This document shows positions 26,023 to 34,134 of a DNA stretch of 64,000 nucleotides, piece after piece. Numbering within the stretch: position 1 is the first letter of the stretch; each line of letters opens with the position of its first letter. The stretch spans positions 5,414,001 to 5,478,000 of the forward strand of contig NZ_CP050022.2 in NCBI RefSeq assembly GCF_011602485.2. Reading direction: 5' to 3'. The notes beneath the pieces are model-generated. The model ran no database searches and was not told the DNA's origin. It saw only the letters and a program-made list of their open reading frames with translations. The DNA is from Bradyrhizobium sp. 1(2017). GTDB lineage: Bacteria; Pseudomonadota; Alphaproteobacteria; Rhizobiales; Xanthobacteraceae. A program made the position numbers and the translations under genes.

Positions 26023-26535
26023 CTACGTCGCCGACGCCGCCGCCGGGTGGAATACCAGACCGAAGCCGTCGATGCAGTAGCGCAGGCCGGTCGGCTTCGG
26101 ACCATCGTCGAAGACATGGCCGAGATGGCCGCCGCAGCGCCGGCAATGCACCTCGGTGCGGACCATGCCGTAGGCGCGGTCTTCGGTCTTGCCGACATTG
26201 CCCTCGATCGGCGCGTAGAAGCTCGGCCAGCCGGTGCCGCTTTCGAACTTGGTCTCGGAGGCAAACAGCGGCAGGTCGCAGCCGGCGCAGGCGAAGATGC
26301 CCTTGCGGTGTTCCTTGAGCAGCGGGCTGGAGCCGGGCCGCTCGGTGCCGTGGTTGCGCAGGATCTCATATTGCTGCGGCGTGAGCTGGGCACGCCATTC
26401 AGCCTCCGTCTTCACGATCTCGAATTTTTGCGCGGCCTTCTCGCCCGCCTCGGCCGGGGATGCTCTCAGCCAGCGGAAGGCCGAAAGGCCGAGCAGGCCG
26501 GCGGCAGTCGATAGCAGGATGCGACGGTCAAACAT
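26023..26535 (-). CDS. msrB: exported methionine-R-sulfoxide reductase MsrB
   Basis: The 170-residue protein has an N-terminal twin-arginine-like export signal ([19 protein letters not shown]) and a complete MsrB domain. Two CxxC pairs that bind zinc are visible, FACAGC and VHCRRC, with SGTGWPSF between them and the catalytic cysteine in [13 protein letters not shown]. MsrB reduces methionine-R-sulfoxide in proteins. The signal suggests a periplasmic enzyme repairing oxidised exported proteins. I chose the ATG at 26535; upstream frames add non-homologous sequence. Confidence 0.9.
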   Translation of the reverse strand: MFDRRILLSTAAGLLGLSAFRWLRASPAEAGEKAAQKFEIVKTEAEWRAQLTPQQYEILRNHGTERPGSSPLLKEHRKGIFACAGCDLPLFASETKFESGTGWPSFYAPIEGNVGKTEDRAYGMVRTEVHCRRCGGHLGHVFDDGPKPTGLRYCIDGFGLVFHPAAASAT

Positions 26536-26620
26536 CTCATTCTCCGTGCATGGGGGTCCACGCCTGAGATACGTGCTCCAACGGCCGACGTTACACGTCC
26601 GGGCGGAATTTTTCTCAGGG

Positions 26621-28090
26621 TTATTGCGGGACGCCGTCCTCGTGCGAGGCCGGTTCCGCCGCCCGTTGCGGTCGCGGGGCCGCAGCTCTTGGCGGCGGAG
26701 CCGGCCGCGGCCGGACGCCGGGCGGCGGCCGGCGCGGGCCCGTGCCGGCCGCCCGGTTGGCTTCGGCGAGGCGCGCCTCGCGTTCCCTGTCCTTGGCCCT
26801 GGCACGCTCGCGGTAGCGGGCAAGCGAGCCGGCTGCGGCGGAACTCGCCCTGCCCCAGATCCCGACCAATTGTCCCGCAACGCGCCCGGTGGCCCCGCCC
26901 GCCCAGACCAGTTCGAACGGCGAGAACAGGCGCCAGCGATCGTCGCCCCACAGGATGCTGCGCGCGATCATCTGTCCGGCCATGGCGGAGGTGTTCATGC
27001 CCCGGCGGCCGAACCCGCTCGCCACCCACAGGCCTTTGCGCAACTGGCCGATCTGCGGCATGCCGTGCACGGTCTGGCCGGTGGCGCCGCCGAACGTCTC
27101 GGTGATCTCGACATTGCCGAGTTCAGGGAAGATCGTGCGGATCCGCCGCTTGACGGCGCCGCCGAAGCGCTGCGGCCGCGCCGCCCAGGTGGTCTCCGGA
27201 CTTTCCCACATCAGCCGGTCGCCGTCGACGACACGGAAATGGTCGACGCCGTCGGAATCCATCACCGAGCCCTTGAAGGCGATGATCTCATGCAGGCGCT
27301 CGCCGAGCGGCGCGGTGATGCCGGCATAGCGCCAGACCGGCAGCAGCGTCTCCGACAGGCGCTTCAATGGCGCACCGAGATGGATGTTGCCAGCGAGTAC
27401 GATATGGGTCGCGCGCAGCCGCGCCGAGGGCGTCACGATGCGCTTGCGGATGCCGGAATGATCGATGCTCACCACCGGCGTATCTTCGAAGATGCGGGCC
27501 CCTGCCCGCCGCGCCAATGCCGCAAGGCCGTGCACATATTTGCGGCCGTCGACCTGAAACGCTCTGGGGTAATGGACGCCATGGAAATAGCGATCGGTCT
27601 TGAGCGCCTCGCGGACGCGATCGACCTGCCAGCCCTCGACCTCGGTGTCGAAATCCTCGTTCAGCATCTGCAAGCGGCTGATCAGCCGGTCGCCCGCATC
27701 GACATTGGAGACCTCCAGCACGCCGTCGCGAAGGTCGATCCCCGGCATGTTCTCTTCCGTGGCGTTGGCGCGGACGAGCTCGGCGCCCTCCTTGGACAGC
27801 ATCCACAATTTGCGCGCGTCCACGAAGCCGATGCGCTCGATCAGGTCCGCGAGCGGCAGCGCAAAGCCCGGCATCACGGTGCCGAACTGGTTGCCGGAGG
27901 CGTTCCAGCCGATATGGCGTCCCTCGAGCACCGCGACGCTGGCGCCGAGCCGGGCCGCCTCCAGTGCGATGGAGAGGCCGGCAAGCCCCGCCCCGATCAC
28001 ACAAATGTCGGCATCGAGATCGAATGACAGCCGCACGCGTTCGCGAAAGCCGGGTTCTTCCTGGGACACGCTTGTGAAAGTCTCGCTCAT
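26621..28090 (-). CDS. FAD-dependent amine/amino-acid oxidoreductase (DAO family)
   Basis: The 489-residue protein has an N-terminal Rossmann FAD motif [20 protein letters not shown] with LEG at the end of the second strand, and the [13 protein letters not shown] region of DadA/gamma-glutamylputrescine-oxidase-like enzymes. Near residue 355 lies [10 protein letters not shown], and the C-terminal FAD contact is [21 protein letters not shown]. The last ~70 residues are an Arg/Pro/Ala-rich tail that is probably disordered. Such enzymes oxidise amino acids or amines with release of ammonia; the substrate is not evident. It is a single gene with an intergenic palindrome just upstream. Confidence 0.85.
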   Translation of the reverse strand: MSETFTSVSQEEPGFRERVRLSFDLDADICVIGAGLAGLSIALEAARLGASVAVLEGRHIGWNASGNQFGTVMPGFALPLADLIERIGFVDARKLWMLSKEGAELVRANATEENMPGIDLRDGVLEVSNVDAGDRLISRLQMLNEDFDTEVEGWQVDRVREALKTDRYFHGVHYPRAFQVDGRKYVHGLAALARRAGARIFEDTPVVSIDHSGIRKRIVTPSARLRATHIVLAGNIHLGAPLKRLSETLLPVWRYAGITAPLGERLHEIIAFKGSVMDSDGVDHFRVVDGDRLMWESPETTWAARPQRFGGAVKRRIRTIFPELGNVEITETFGGATGQTVHGMPQIGQLRKGLWVASGFGRRGMNTSAMAGQMIARSILWGDDRWRLFSPFELVWAGGATGRVAGQLVGIWGRASSAAAGSLARYRERARAKDREREARLAEANRAAGTGPRRPPPGVRPRPAPPPRAAAPRPQRAAEPASHEDGVPQ

Positions 28091-28100
28091 GTCGTTTCTT

Positions 28101-28150
28101 AGAGCATGATCCGGAAAACTGTGCAGCGGTTTTCCCAAAGGATCATGCTC
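28101..28150. repeat. palindromic repeat (AGAGCATGATC family)
   Basis: Outer arms GAGCATGATC and GATCATGCTC and inner arms GGAAAAC and GTTTTCC form a nested hairpin. I recognise this as a widespread intergenic palindrome of Bradyrhizobium and relatives. It lies in the divergent gap between the oxidoreductase and the phosphatase gene. Confidence 0.75.
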
Positions 28151-28282
28151 GAAATAACAACCTAAAGCGCGATGACGATTCGTTCTAATCTCGGCGCGCT
28201 TCATCCCCAACTGGGCGCCTGTCACCTTGTCCTCAACGGGCGCCTGTAGATTATCCTGAACGTGGAACGATTCGAGAATGCC

Positions 28283-28819
28283 ATGCGCCGTTTGATGCTG
28301 CTGCGTCACGCCAAGACCGAGACCGACGCGCCGAGCGGCCGTGACCAGGATCGCCGCCTCGACGACCGAGGCCACAAGGACGCGGCGCGGATGGGCGACT
28401 GGATCGCCGCCCATCCGCCCTTCCCCGAGACCGTGCTGGTGTCGCATGCCGTTCGGGCCCGGCAGACCTGGGACATCGCCTGGGGGGCGATGAAGGACCG
28501 CGTCGCAGCGCCGCAGGTCGAGGTCTTGCCGGAACTCTATGGCGCCGATCCAGCGCAGATCCTGGACTCCATTCGCACCGCAACAGCACCGGCAGACCCG
28601 AAGCAGTTGCTGCTGGTCGGCCACAATCCGGGCATGCACGAGATCGCGCTGATGCTGATGGGCGGCGGCGATCCGGCCGGGGCCAGGGCGCTCGGCGACA
28701 ACCTGCCCACGGCGGGGCTTGCGATCTTCGACTTTGACGTGAAGGATTGGGATGACGTGGCCTACCGCCGCGGCAAACTGGTGCTGTTCATCAGCCCCAA
28801 GCTGCTTCGATCGGGATGA
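28283..28819 (+). CDS. SixA-type histidine phosphatase
   Basis: The 178-residue protein begins MRRLMLLRHAKTE, with the phosphohistidine RHA motif in place of RHG, and has HAVRARQTW and the second active-site histidine in LLLVGHNPGMHEIALML. This small branch of the histidine-phosphatase superfamily includes SixA, which dephosphorylates phosphohistidine on HPt or PTS proteins. The true target here is unknown. The ATG at 28283 is preferred; a GTG at 28262 would add seven residues. It is transcribed in the same direction as the stress protein gene that follows 57 bases later. Confidence 0.82.
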   Translation: MRRLMLLRHAKTETDAPSGRDQDRRLDDRGHKDAARMGDWIAAHPPFPETVLVSHAVRARQTWDIAWGAMKDRVAAPQVEVLPELYGADPAQILDSIRTATAPADPKQLLLVGHNPGMHEIALMLMGGGDPAGARALGDNLPTAGLAIFDFDVKDWDDVAYRRGKLVLFISPKLLRSG

Positions 28820-28875
28820 GACGCGCGGGCGCCGTCTCGACCGGTTGATTGAGCTTGGTCAATAGGGAGGCGCAG

Positions 28876-29301
28876 ATGTTCAAGTCCATTCTCGTGCCCA
28901 TCGACCTCGCCGATACCGATCTCGCCAAGCCGGCGATCGCGACCGCGGCGACGTTGTCGCAGACCTGGAGCGGCGCCGTGCGCCTGCTCAACGTGCTGCC
29001 GATGACGCCGGTGATGCTGGCCGAATACGTGCCGGCCGATTTCGACGAGCAGCAGCGCCAGACCTCCGAGGAAGCCCTCGCCATCGTCGCGCGCGAATCG
29101 GGCATCGAGGCGTCTCGCATCTCCAGCGTGGTGCGCCAGGGCGGCATCTATCACGAGATCCTGGAGGAAGCGGTGCACATGAAAGCCGATTTGATCGTGA
29201 TGACCTCGCACCGGCCGGCGATGCGCACCTATTTCCTCGGCTCCAACGCCGGCCACGTCGTGCGCTATGCCAAGTGCTCCGTGCTGGTGGTCAGGCACTG
29301 A
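28876..29301 (+). CDS. universal stress protein (UspA family)
   Basis: The 141-residue protein starts MFKSILVPIDLAD and ends with the nucleotide-binding signature SNAGHVVRYAKCSVLVVRH; the G-x2-G-x9-G loop is recognisable though altered (LGSNAGHVV). It is a single-domain Usp of normal length, cytoplasmic, presumably dimeric. A strong GGGAGG ribosome site precedes the ATG at 28876, so the TTG start further upstream is unlikely. Stress or anaerobic induction is common in the family but nothing in the sequence shows it. Confidence 0.9.
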   Translation: MFKSILVPIDLADTDLAKPAIATAATLSQTWSGAVRLLNVLPMTPVMLAEYVPADFDEQQRQTSEEALAIVARESGIEASRISSVVRQGGIYHEILEEAVHMKADLIVMTSHRPAMRTYFLGSNAGHVVRYAKCSVLVVRH

Positions 29302-29310
29302 GGGTCATTC

Positions 29311-29388
29311 GTAGCCCGGGTGAGCGAAGCGATATACGGGACCGCTCGCGCCGGGAATCCCGGATATCGCTTCGCTCATCCGGGCTAC
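29311..29388. repeat. palindromic repeat (GTAGCCCGG...CCGGGCTAC)
   Basis: Inverted arms of about 25 bases (GTAGCCCGGGTGAGCGAAGC at the left) surround a 28-base centre. A second copy of the family is at 42364-42432. It lies ten bases after the stress protein stop and may double as its transcript end. Confidence 0.8.
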
Positions 29389-30003
29389 AAGCCATTGTGC
29401 TACCCGTCGGGCAAAACACGCCAGCAGCGGGTCAATGCACGCCGTCGAAAATATTCCACTTTACCGAAATTCGGAATTGGCGGATAGTGCACGCACTCCG
29501 GCCCAAGGAAGAGGGGCGCATCGCGATCGTCACGAACGCGGGCCGGGCGGCGGTGGACGCGGGCCACATCGGCGCGAAGCGCTTCGCAGGGCGGGCAACC
29601 GTGAGCGAACGCGTCGCGCCAACGACAAATGGGGTTCGCGTACGGTCAAATCGTGTCGTCCTGGCGCCCGGGGTCTGTGCGCCAAGTCTTGCGGTGATGT
29701 CGCGGCCCGGCCGGGTTCGCAGCATCAGCCATCCGCAAGGCGACGGGGGCAATAGTGCATCGCTCCCCGGGGAGAGCACGACATAAGCCGTAAAACCACT
29801 GCGCAGGGAAGGCCGGATGTTTGGCTTCACCTGTATGCCGCTGTGCAGATTCTTGTTGCCACCTTTCGCACAGTGGACCGTGGGTGCCCGGCCGGCACCC
29901 GGTCTTCCCTGCGCCCTCTTTCAATCGAGGGTGAGGCGTTGAGGCAAAGCTCGGGCGAAACAAGCCGCGAGGATGAGCAGCCATGCTTATCGTTGAACAA
30001 CAA
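29389..30003. other. gene-free interval, probable repeat remnant
   Basis: I find no convincing gene. Several short frames are open on both strands, but none has a good ribosome site or family resemblance. The stretch at about 29500-29860 resembles a recurrent non-coding sequence I associate with Bradyrhizobium intergenic regions (a frame reading EGRIAIVTNAG...NRVVLAPGV). It leads directly into the repeats flanking the IS110 element. Confidence 0.4.
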
Positions 30004-30060
30004 TCTCGTGCCCCGGACGCAGCGCATCGCGAAGCGGTGCGCTGCAGAGCCGGGGCCCAT
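30004..30060. repeat. REP-like palindrome left of the IS110 element
   Basis: TCTCGTGCCCCGGACGCAGC begins an imperfect palindrome ending in GAGCCGGGGCCC. An inverted relative is at 31203-31254 (read backwards TCTCGTGTCCCGGACGCGAC), so the two faced each other before the IS inserted. Confidence 0.75.
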
Positions 30061-30099
30061 CTCGCCGCATCGTACTGTGCTGCTTTCTGGGTCCCTGTG

Positions 30100-30250
30100 T
30101 CTTGGAAGTCTGTCAGAATGGGGTTGGGCGGGAAGCCGTTGGGTCCTTGGCGCTTGACGCCGTGAGCCGGCTCGGCCTCCCGCCCGTTCCATTACCAACC
30201 TGAACAGTTGCACGAGGCTGCGCCAACAGACCTCGCATCACAGGGACAGG
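30100..30250 (+). ncRNA. predicted bridge RNA of the IS110 element
   Basis: Two stem-loops are visible. The first has outer arms 30126-30133/30178-30185 and 30135-30138/30173-30176 and an inner hairpin GGCG-CTTGA-CGCC; its loop holds TGGGTCC (30140-30146), equal to the left target, and GAGCCGG (30164-30170), the reverse complement of the right target CCGGCTC. The second has an inner CGAGG/CCTCG hairpin with AACAGTTGC (30203-30211), equal to the element's right end, and CACAGG (30239-30244), the reverse complement of CC plus the left-end TGTG. This is the layout of IS110 target- and donor-binding loops. Exact RNA ends are not known. Confidence 0.78.
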
Positions 30251-30254
30251 CATC

Positions 30255-31196
30255 GTGATCATACCCCTTCGTTGCGTCGGAATCGACGTCTCCAAACAAT
30301 ATCTCGATATCTTCGATGAAGGCTTGGCCTTTCCGGAGCGCATCGCCAACGCGACGCAGGCCATCACACAGATCGCGGCGCGTTGGCGATGCGATGTGCT
30401 GGTCGTCTTCGAGGCCACGGGCGTCTATGACCTCGAACTTCGCGAGGTGCTGAGCCAGGCCGGAATCCGCTTTGCCCGGATCAACCCGGCCCGGGCGCGC
30501 GACTTCGCACGTGCCAGCGGCCAGCTCGCCAAGACTGATCCGATCGATGCGCGGATGCTGGCAGCTTTTGCGCGAGCCATGCAGCCGGCCACCGAGCAGG
30601 TCGCCAATCCCGCCCGCAATGCCTTGGCAGGGCTTGCAAAACGGCGAGACCAGTTGGTCCTCATGCGCGCGCAGGAGAAGAACCGGCGAAGCGAGGCCGA
30701 TAGCCACGCCATGGCCGATCGGATCGGCCGCCTCATTGAGGTCCTCGACAGCGAGATCGCCGAGATCGAGGCCGACATCAGCGCACTGATCAAGGCCGAG
30801 CCGGAGATCGCGGACGATGCGCGATTGATGCGCTCACTGCCTGGCGTGGGTCCCGTGGCCTGCATGCAGCTCATCGCGAAGATGCCGGAACTCGGGCATG
30901 TCGGAGCCAAGCAGATCGCGGCGCTCGCCGGCCTCGCCCCCTTCAACGTCGATAGCGGCGCTTTCCGTGGCAAACGCAAGATCGCCGGCGGCCGAAAGCG
31001 CGTCCGGGATGCCCTCTACATGGCCGCTCTCAACGCGGTCCGCCGGGCCGATCCGTTCAAGGTCTTCTACGCACGACTGCGACAGGCCGGCAAACCAGCC
31101 AAGCTCGCCCTCATTGCCGTAGCCAGGAAGCTGCTAACCGTGCTCAATGCCATGATGCGAGACAGGAAACCCTATCTGAAGGCCAAGCCGACATAA
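30255..31196 (+). CDS. IS110-family transposase (DEDD type)
   Basis: The 313-residue protein has the RuvC-like DEDD N-terminal domain: VGIDVSKQYLDIF (first Asp), VVFEATGVYD (Glu), and KTDPIDARMLAAFA (the Asp pair). A central coiled-coil region follows, and the C-terminal Transposase_20 domain has RSLPGVGPVACMQLIA and LAGLAPFNVDSGAFRGKRKI, with the serine nucleophile probably in VDSGAFRG. IS110 recombinases cut and join DNA guided by a bridge RNA from the same element. The start is a GTG at 30255. Length is typical and no frameshift is present, so it should be functional. Confidence 0.95.
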   Translation: MIIPLRCVGIDVSKQYLDIFDEGLAFPERIANATQAITQIAARWRCDVLVVFEATGVYDLELREVLSQAGIRFARINPARARDFARASGQLAKTDPIDARMLAAFARAMQPATEQVANPARNALAGLAKRRDQLVLMRAQEKNRRSEADSHAMADRIGRLIEVLDSEIAEIEADISALIKAEPEIADDARLMRSLPGVGPVACMQLIAKMPELGHVGAKQIAALAGLAPFNVDSGAFRGKRKIAGGRKRVRDALYMAALNAVRRADPFKVFYARLRQAGKPAKLALIAVARKLLTVLNAMMRDRKPYLKAKPT

Positions 31197-31202
31197 CAGT
31201 TG

Positions 31203-31254
31203 CCGGCTCTGCGCCGCAACGCTTGCGCGATGCGTCGCGTCCGGGACACGAGAA
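31203..31254. repeat. REP-like palindrome, right part, interrupted by IS110
   Basis: CCGGCTCTGCGCCGCAACGC to GGGACACGAGA is the larger part of a REP-like palindrome whose first bases (TCTGGGTC, 30086-30093) are on the other side of the IS. It is inverted relative to the palindrome at 30004-30060. Confidence 0.75.
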
Positions 31255-31260
31255 GGACCC

Positions 31261-31497
31261 CTACAAATACCGCGACAACTCGGCCTTGAACTGCCCGTAC
31301 ACCGCGTCCTCGATCTGGCTGCGGTTGATCCCGATGTCGCGCAGGGCGCGGTCGTCGAGCTCGTTCAGCGTCTTGACGGCGGAGCGGCGCTCGAGGCGGT
31401 CGAACAGCGCCTGGACGGCATTGGCGAGCGTGCTGAAAAATCCGCCCGGCGAGGATGGGCGTAAACTCCGCCCGGCAGTTTGAGAAATCGTGGTCAT
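31261..31497 (-). CDS. DUF1127 small protein
   Basis: The 78-residue protein has an N-terminal variable part (TTISQTAGRSLRPSSPGGFF) and a C-terminal DUF1127 helix pair RRSAVKTLNELDDRALRDIG with INRSQIEDAVYG. DUF1127 proteins are small Arg-rich alphaproteobacterial proteins; some affect RNA turnover and phosphate or carbon metabolism. The ATG at 31497 has GGAG nine bases upstream; longer frames to 31599 are not needed. It is divergent from the MocR regulator and the two may share control. Confidence 0.8.
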   Translation of the reverse strand: MTTISQTAGRSLRPSSPGGFFSTLANAVQALFDRLERRSAVKTLNELDDRALRDIGINRSQIEDAVYGQFKAELSRYL

Positions 31498-31645
31498 TTT
31501 TCTTCTCCGGCCTGTTGTCCCGCGCGGCGAAGCCGATGCCGTTGGCGCGGACGCTGTCAGCGTCTGCACCTCATTTGCCGTCGGATTGCTCTCGCTCACC
31601 TCGGCTCAATCGCGGACCTTGATGGAACTTAAATGCTCCAGTACA

Positions 31646-31682
31646 TTGCTCGGAGCAAGGAAAACATTGCTCTCGGTGCAAT
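31646..31682 (+). promoter_or_regulatory. tandem palindromic operator at MocR regulator start
   Basis: TTGCTCGGAGCAA (31646-31658) and ATTGCTCTCGGTGCAAT (31666-31682) are two related palindromes whose centres are 22 bases apart, about two helical turns. They end at the start codon of the regulator gene, a position suited to autorepression. MocR proteins typically bind repeated half-sites. Confidence 0.55.
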
Positions 31683-31683
31683 A

Positions 31684-33027
31684 ATGTCCAAGTTCGAGTA
31701 CGTGAAGCTTGCCGATGCCATTGCAGTCGATATCGCTAACGGCACGTTAAGGCCCGGCGACCGGCTGCCGCCGCAGCGCAATTTTGCCTATGACCGTGGC
31801 ATCGCGGTCTCGACCGCGAGCCGGGTCTATACGGAGCTGCTCCGTCGCGGCCTCGTGGTCGGCGAGGTCGGCCGCGGCACCTTCATCTCCGGCGACATCA
31901 GGCGCGAGGTCGAGACGCTGAGCGAGCCGGCTGAGGCGCGCATCAATTTCGAGGTCAATTATCCGCTATTGCCACAGCAATGGACGATGATCGCCAAGAG
32001 CCTTGCCGGGCTCGAGCGCGTCGACGCGCTCGAATCCGCGCTGCGCGTCTCGACCAGCACCGGCACCAAGAGCGCGCGCAACGCGGCCGCCGCCTATCTG
32101 GCACGCAAGGATTTCGCGCCGCCGGCCGAGCAGATCGTCTTCACCGCCAACGGCAAGCAATCGCTCGCGGCAGCCCTCGCCGCGCTCGTTCCCGCCGGCG
32201 GCCGCTGCGGCGTGGAAGCGCTGACCTATCCTTACGTCAAGAGCATCGCCGCGCGGCTGGGCGTGACGCTGGTGCCGATTCCGATGGACGAATTCGGCGC
32301 GCGTCCCGACGCGATCCAGAAGGCGCATCGCGAGGCGCATCTGTCGGCGCTGTATCTGCAGCCCATCATCCAGAACCCGCTCGGCGTCACCATGAACGCG
32401 ACGCGGCGCGCCGACATCATGCGCGTCGCCGAGAAGCTCGATCTCACCATCATCGAGGACGCGGTCTACGGCTTCCTCGCCGACGACACGCCGCTGGCCG
32501 CGCTGGGGCCGGACCGCTGCGTCGTGATCGACAGCCTGTCCAAGAAGGTCGCGCCGGGCCTCGCACTCGGCATTCTCGTCGCGCCGCCGCACTTGCGCGA
32601 GAGCGTGATGAGCGCGGTCCGCACCGGCGGCTGGATCGCTTCCGGCCATGCGCTCGCATCCGGCCAGCGGCTGATGGCCGACGGCACCGTCGCCGAGCTG
32701 ACGCGCCTGAAGCGCATCGACGCCGTGCGCCGCCAGCAGACCGCGGCAAGGCTTTTGGCCGGCTACCAGCTCGCCGCCGATCCGCGCTCATACCATTTGT
32801 GGCTGACACTGCCGCCGCATTGGCGCTCGCAAACCTTCGTCGCGGCCGCAGCGAGGCGCGGCATCGCGCTGACGCCGTCCTCGACCTTCGCGATCGCCCA
32901 TGGTCATGCACCGAACGCGGTGCGGCTCGCGCTCGCCCCGCCCTCGCCCGAGCAGCTCGATTCCGGCCTGCGCACGATCGTGTCGCTGCTCGGCACCAAG
33001 GAAGAGGATTTCGACTCGACGGAGTAG
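31684..33027 (+). CDS. MocR/GntR regulator with aminotransferase domain
   Basis: The 447-residue protein joins an N-terminal GntR winged helix (RPGDRLPPQRNFAYDRGIAV, then STASRVYTELLRRGLVVGEV and GRGTFI) to a fold-type I aminotransferase-like domain. Cofactor features include QPIIQNPLGVTMN, the aspartate in TIIEDAVYGFLA, and the PLP lysine in VIDSLSKKVAPGLALGI. MocR proteins sense PLP or amino compounds and usually control a neighbouring gene. The ATG at 31684 overlaps the second palindrome upstream; an earlier ATG at 31633 would start before both palindromes and is less likely. The target could be itself or the divergent DUF1127 gene. Confidence 0.87.
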   Translation: MSKFEYVKLADAIAVDIANGTLRPGDRLPPQRNFAYDRGIAVSTASRVYTELLRRGLVVGEVGRGTFISGDIRREVETLSEPAEARINFEVNYPLLPQQWTMIAKSLAGLERVDALESALRVSTSTGTKSARNAAAAYLARKDFAPPAEQIVFTANGKQSLAAALAALVPAGGRCGVEALTYPYVKSIAARLGVTLVPIPMDEFGARPDAIQKAHREAHLSALYLQPIIQNPLGVTMNATRRADIMRVAEKLDLTIIEDAVYGFLADDTPLAALGPDRCVVIDSLSKKVAPGLALGILVAPPHLRESVMSAVRTGGWIASGHALASGQRLMADGTVAELTRLKRIDAVRRQQTAARLLAGYQLAADPRSYHLWLTLPPHWRSQTFVAAAARRGIALTPSSTFAIAHGHAPNAVRLALAPPSPEQLDSGLRTIVSLLGTKEEDFDSTE

Positions 33028-33035
33028 CGATCGCT

Positions 33036-33617
33036 CTATGGCAGCAGGGACCGGGGCAATTGATCGAAGCTGTAGCTCCGCGGCTGGTTGCGCCGGACGA
33101 AGCCGCCGACCTGCCAGGTGAACAGCGCGGCAAAGCCGAGGATGAACAGCACGCCGGCGAACTCCCCGGTCAGAAGCGCGCGGATCAGCAGCCCCGACAT
33201 CGCCACCGTCAGCAGCGCCAGGCACGCCAGCACTGCCGCATAGGTCTTGCGGCCGAGGCCTGCGGTCAGCGTCGCCCGGCTACCCGCCTTCGCCATCCGC
33301 TCATGAAGCGCGACGATGAACTGGCGGAAGCCGTTGTCCTGCGGCGCCATCAGCGCCGCGGTCTGCCAGCTCGTCGACAGGATCGCGATGCGCCCGCCGC
33401 CGGTGTGGCTGATGTCGGCGCGAAAGCGGTGCTGCTGCATCGACGACGGGCGGAACGAGAGGCGGATCGCACTGATTTCGTCATAACGCCACAGGCCCGA
33501 GCGCCCGCCGATGTGCCAGGACAGCCCGTCCTCCGTCAGCTCGAAGCGACGCGCCGAGCCGATCAGCGACGCCTTGTAGGCATAGCTCGTGACTGGCTCA
33601 GCATCCAAAACCTGCAT
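33036..33617 (-). CDS. conserved hypothetical membrane-anchored protein
   Basis: The ~193-residue protein has a soluble N-terminal ~120 residues with a pleckstrin-like strand pattern (RFELTEDGLSWHIGGRSGLWRYDEISAIRL) and two C-terminal transmembrane segments (about residues 130-150 and 155-175), ending in RRNQPRSYSFDQLPRSLLP. I do not recognise a named family. It is divergent from the next membrane-protein gene, with which it shares an 80-base intergenic region. Start may be the ATG at 33617 or a TTG at 33629. Confidence 0.6.
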   Translation of the reverse strand: MQVLDAEPVTSYAYKASLIGSARRFELTEDGLSWHIGGRSGLWRYDEISAIRLSFRPSSMQQHRFRADISHTGGGRIAILSTSWQTAALMAPQDNGFRQFIVALHERMAKAGSRATLTAGLGRKTYAAVLACLALLTVAMSGLLIRALLTGEFAGVLFILGFAALFTWQVGGFVRRNQPRSYSFDQLPRSLLP

Positions 33618-33696
33618 CTCGACGATCAATCCCGTGCGCGCAATCCCGTTCGCGATCCGCTTGCGCGAACGCCCTCGCCCATCCTACAAGCGTGGC

Positions 33697-34131
33697 ATGG
33701 CTGAGACGACCTTTTTTCCGCGCCACCTGATTCTCGGCGCCGCAATGATCTCGGGCGTGCTGCTGGCGCTCGCGGTGCACATGCTGGGCGCGCGCTACGG
33801 GCTCGACCTCGGCGGCCTCTGGCGCTCCGACACGCACGAGTTCATGCCGGCTGGCGCGGCGATCGCCTGGTGGCTGATCGCGACCGTCGGCTTTTCCGGC
33901 GGCTATTTCACGGCGACCTTGATGCAGAGCGCCGTCTCCGGCCAGATCCCGCGACGGATGCGGCAATTCCTGATCGCGGTCGGCGTGCTCTTGCTGGCCG
34001 GCGCGGGCCAGGCGGCCTCGGCACCGAGCCCGATCCCGACCATCTCCGGCGTGCTCGCCGGCCTTGCCGCGCTGTGGCTCGGCGCGGTGATGGCATTCTG
34101 CGGTGCGCATTTCGCGCTGCGCCGCGGCTGA
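33697..34131 (+). CDS. hypothetical integral membrane protein
   Basis: The 144-residue protein has three or four hydrophobic segments: LILGAAMISGVLLALAVHML, AGAAIAWWLIATVGFSGGYF, FLIAVGVLLLAGAGQAAS and GVLAGLAALWLGAVMAF. No known domain is seen. I chose the ATG at 33697, which begins MAETTFFPR, since the frame to 33589 would overlap the divergent gene. It ends three bases before the convergent GGDEF-EAL gene. Confidence 0.6.
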   Translation: MAETTFFPRHLILGAAMISGVLLALAVHMLGARYGLDLGGLWRSDTHEFMPAGAAIAWWLIATVGFSGGYFTATLMQSAVSGQIPRRMRQFLIAVGVLLLAGAGQAASAPSPIPTISGVLAGLAALWLGAVMAFCGAHFALRRG

Positions 34132-34134
34132 CCC

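Larger units (their letters stand above)
30094..31204 (+). mobile_element. complete IS110-family insertion sequence
   Basis: The element is bounded by the dinucleotide CC at 30094-30095 and 31203-31204. Removing it rejoins TGGGTCCC with GGCTCTGCG and restores a normal REP-like palindrome, so the ends are defined by the reconstructed empty site. There are no terminal inverted repeats or longer target duplication, as expected for IS110. The left end (30096-30254) is a non-coding, structured segment; the right end after the transposase stop is only six bases. The element is intact and may be active. Confidence 0.85.

Noticed and set aside
29432..30213. Small genes in the interval before the IS110 element
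   Set aside because: Overlapping frames on both strands lack ribosome sites, start in repeats, and resemble a recurrent non-coding Bradyrhizobium sequence.
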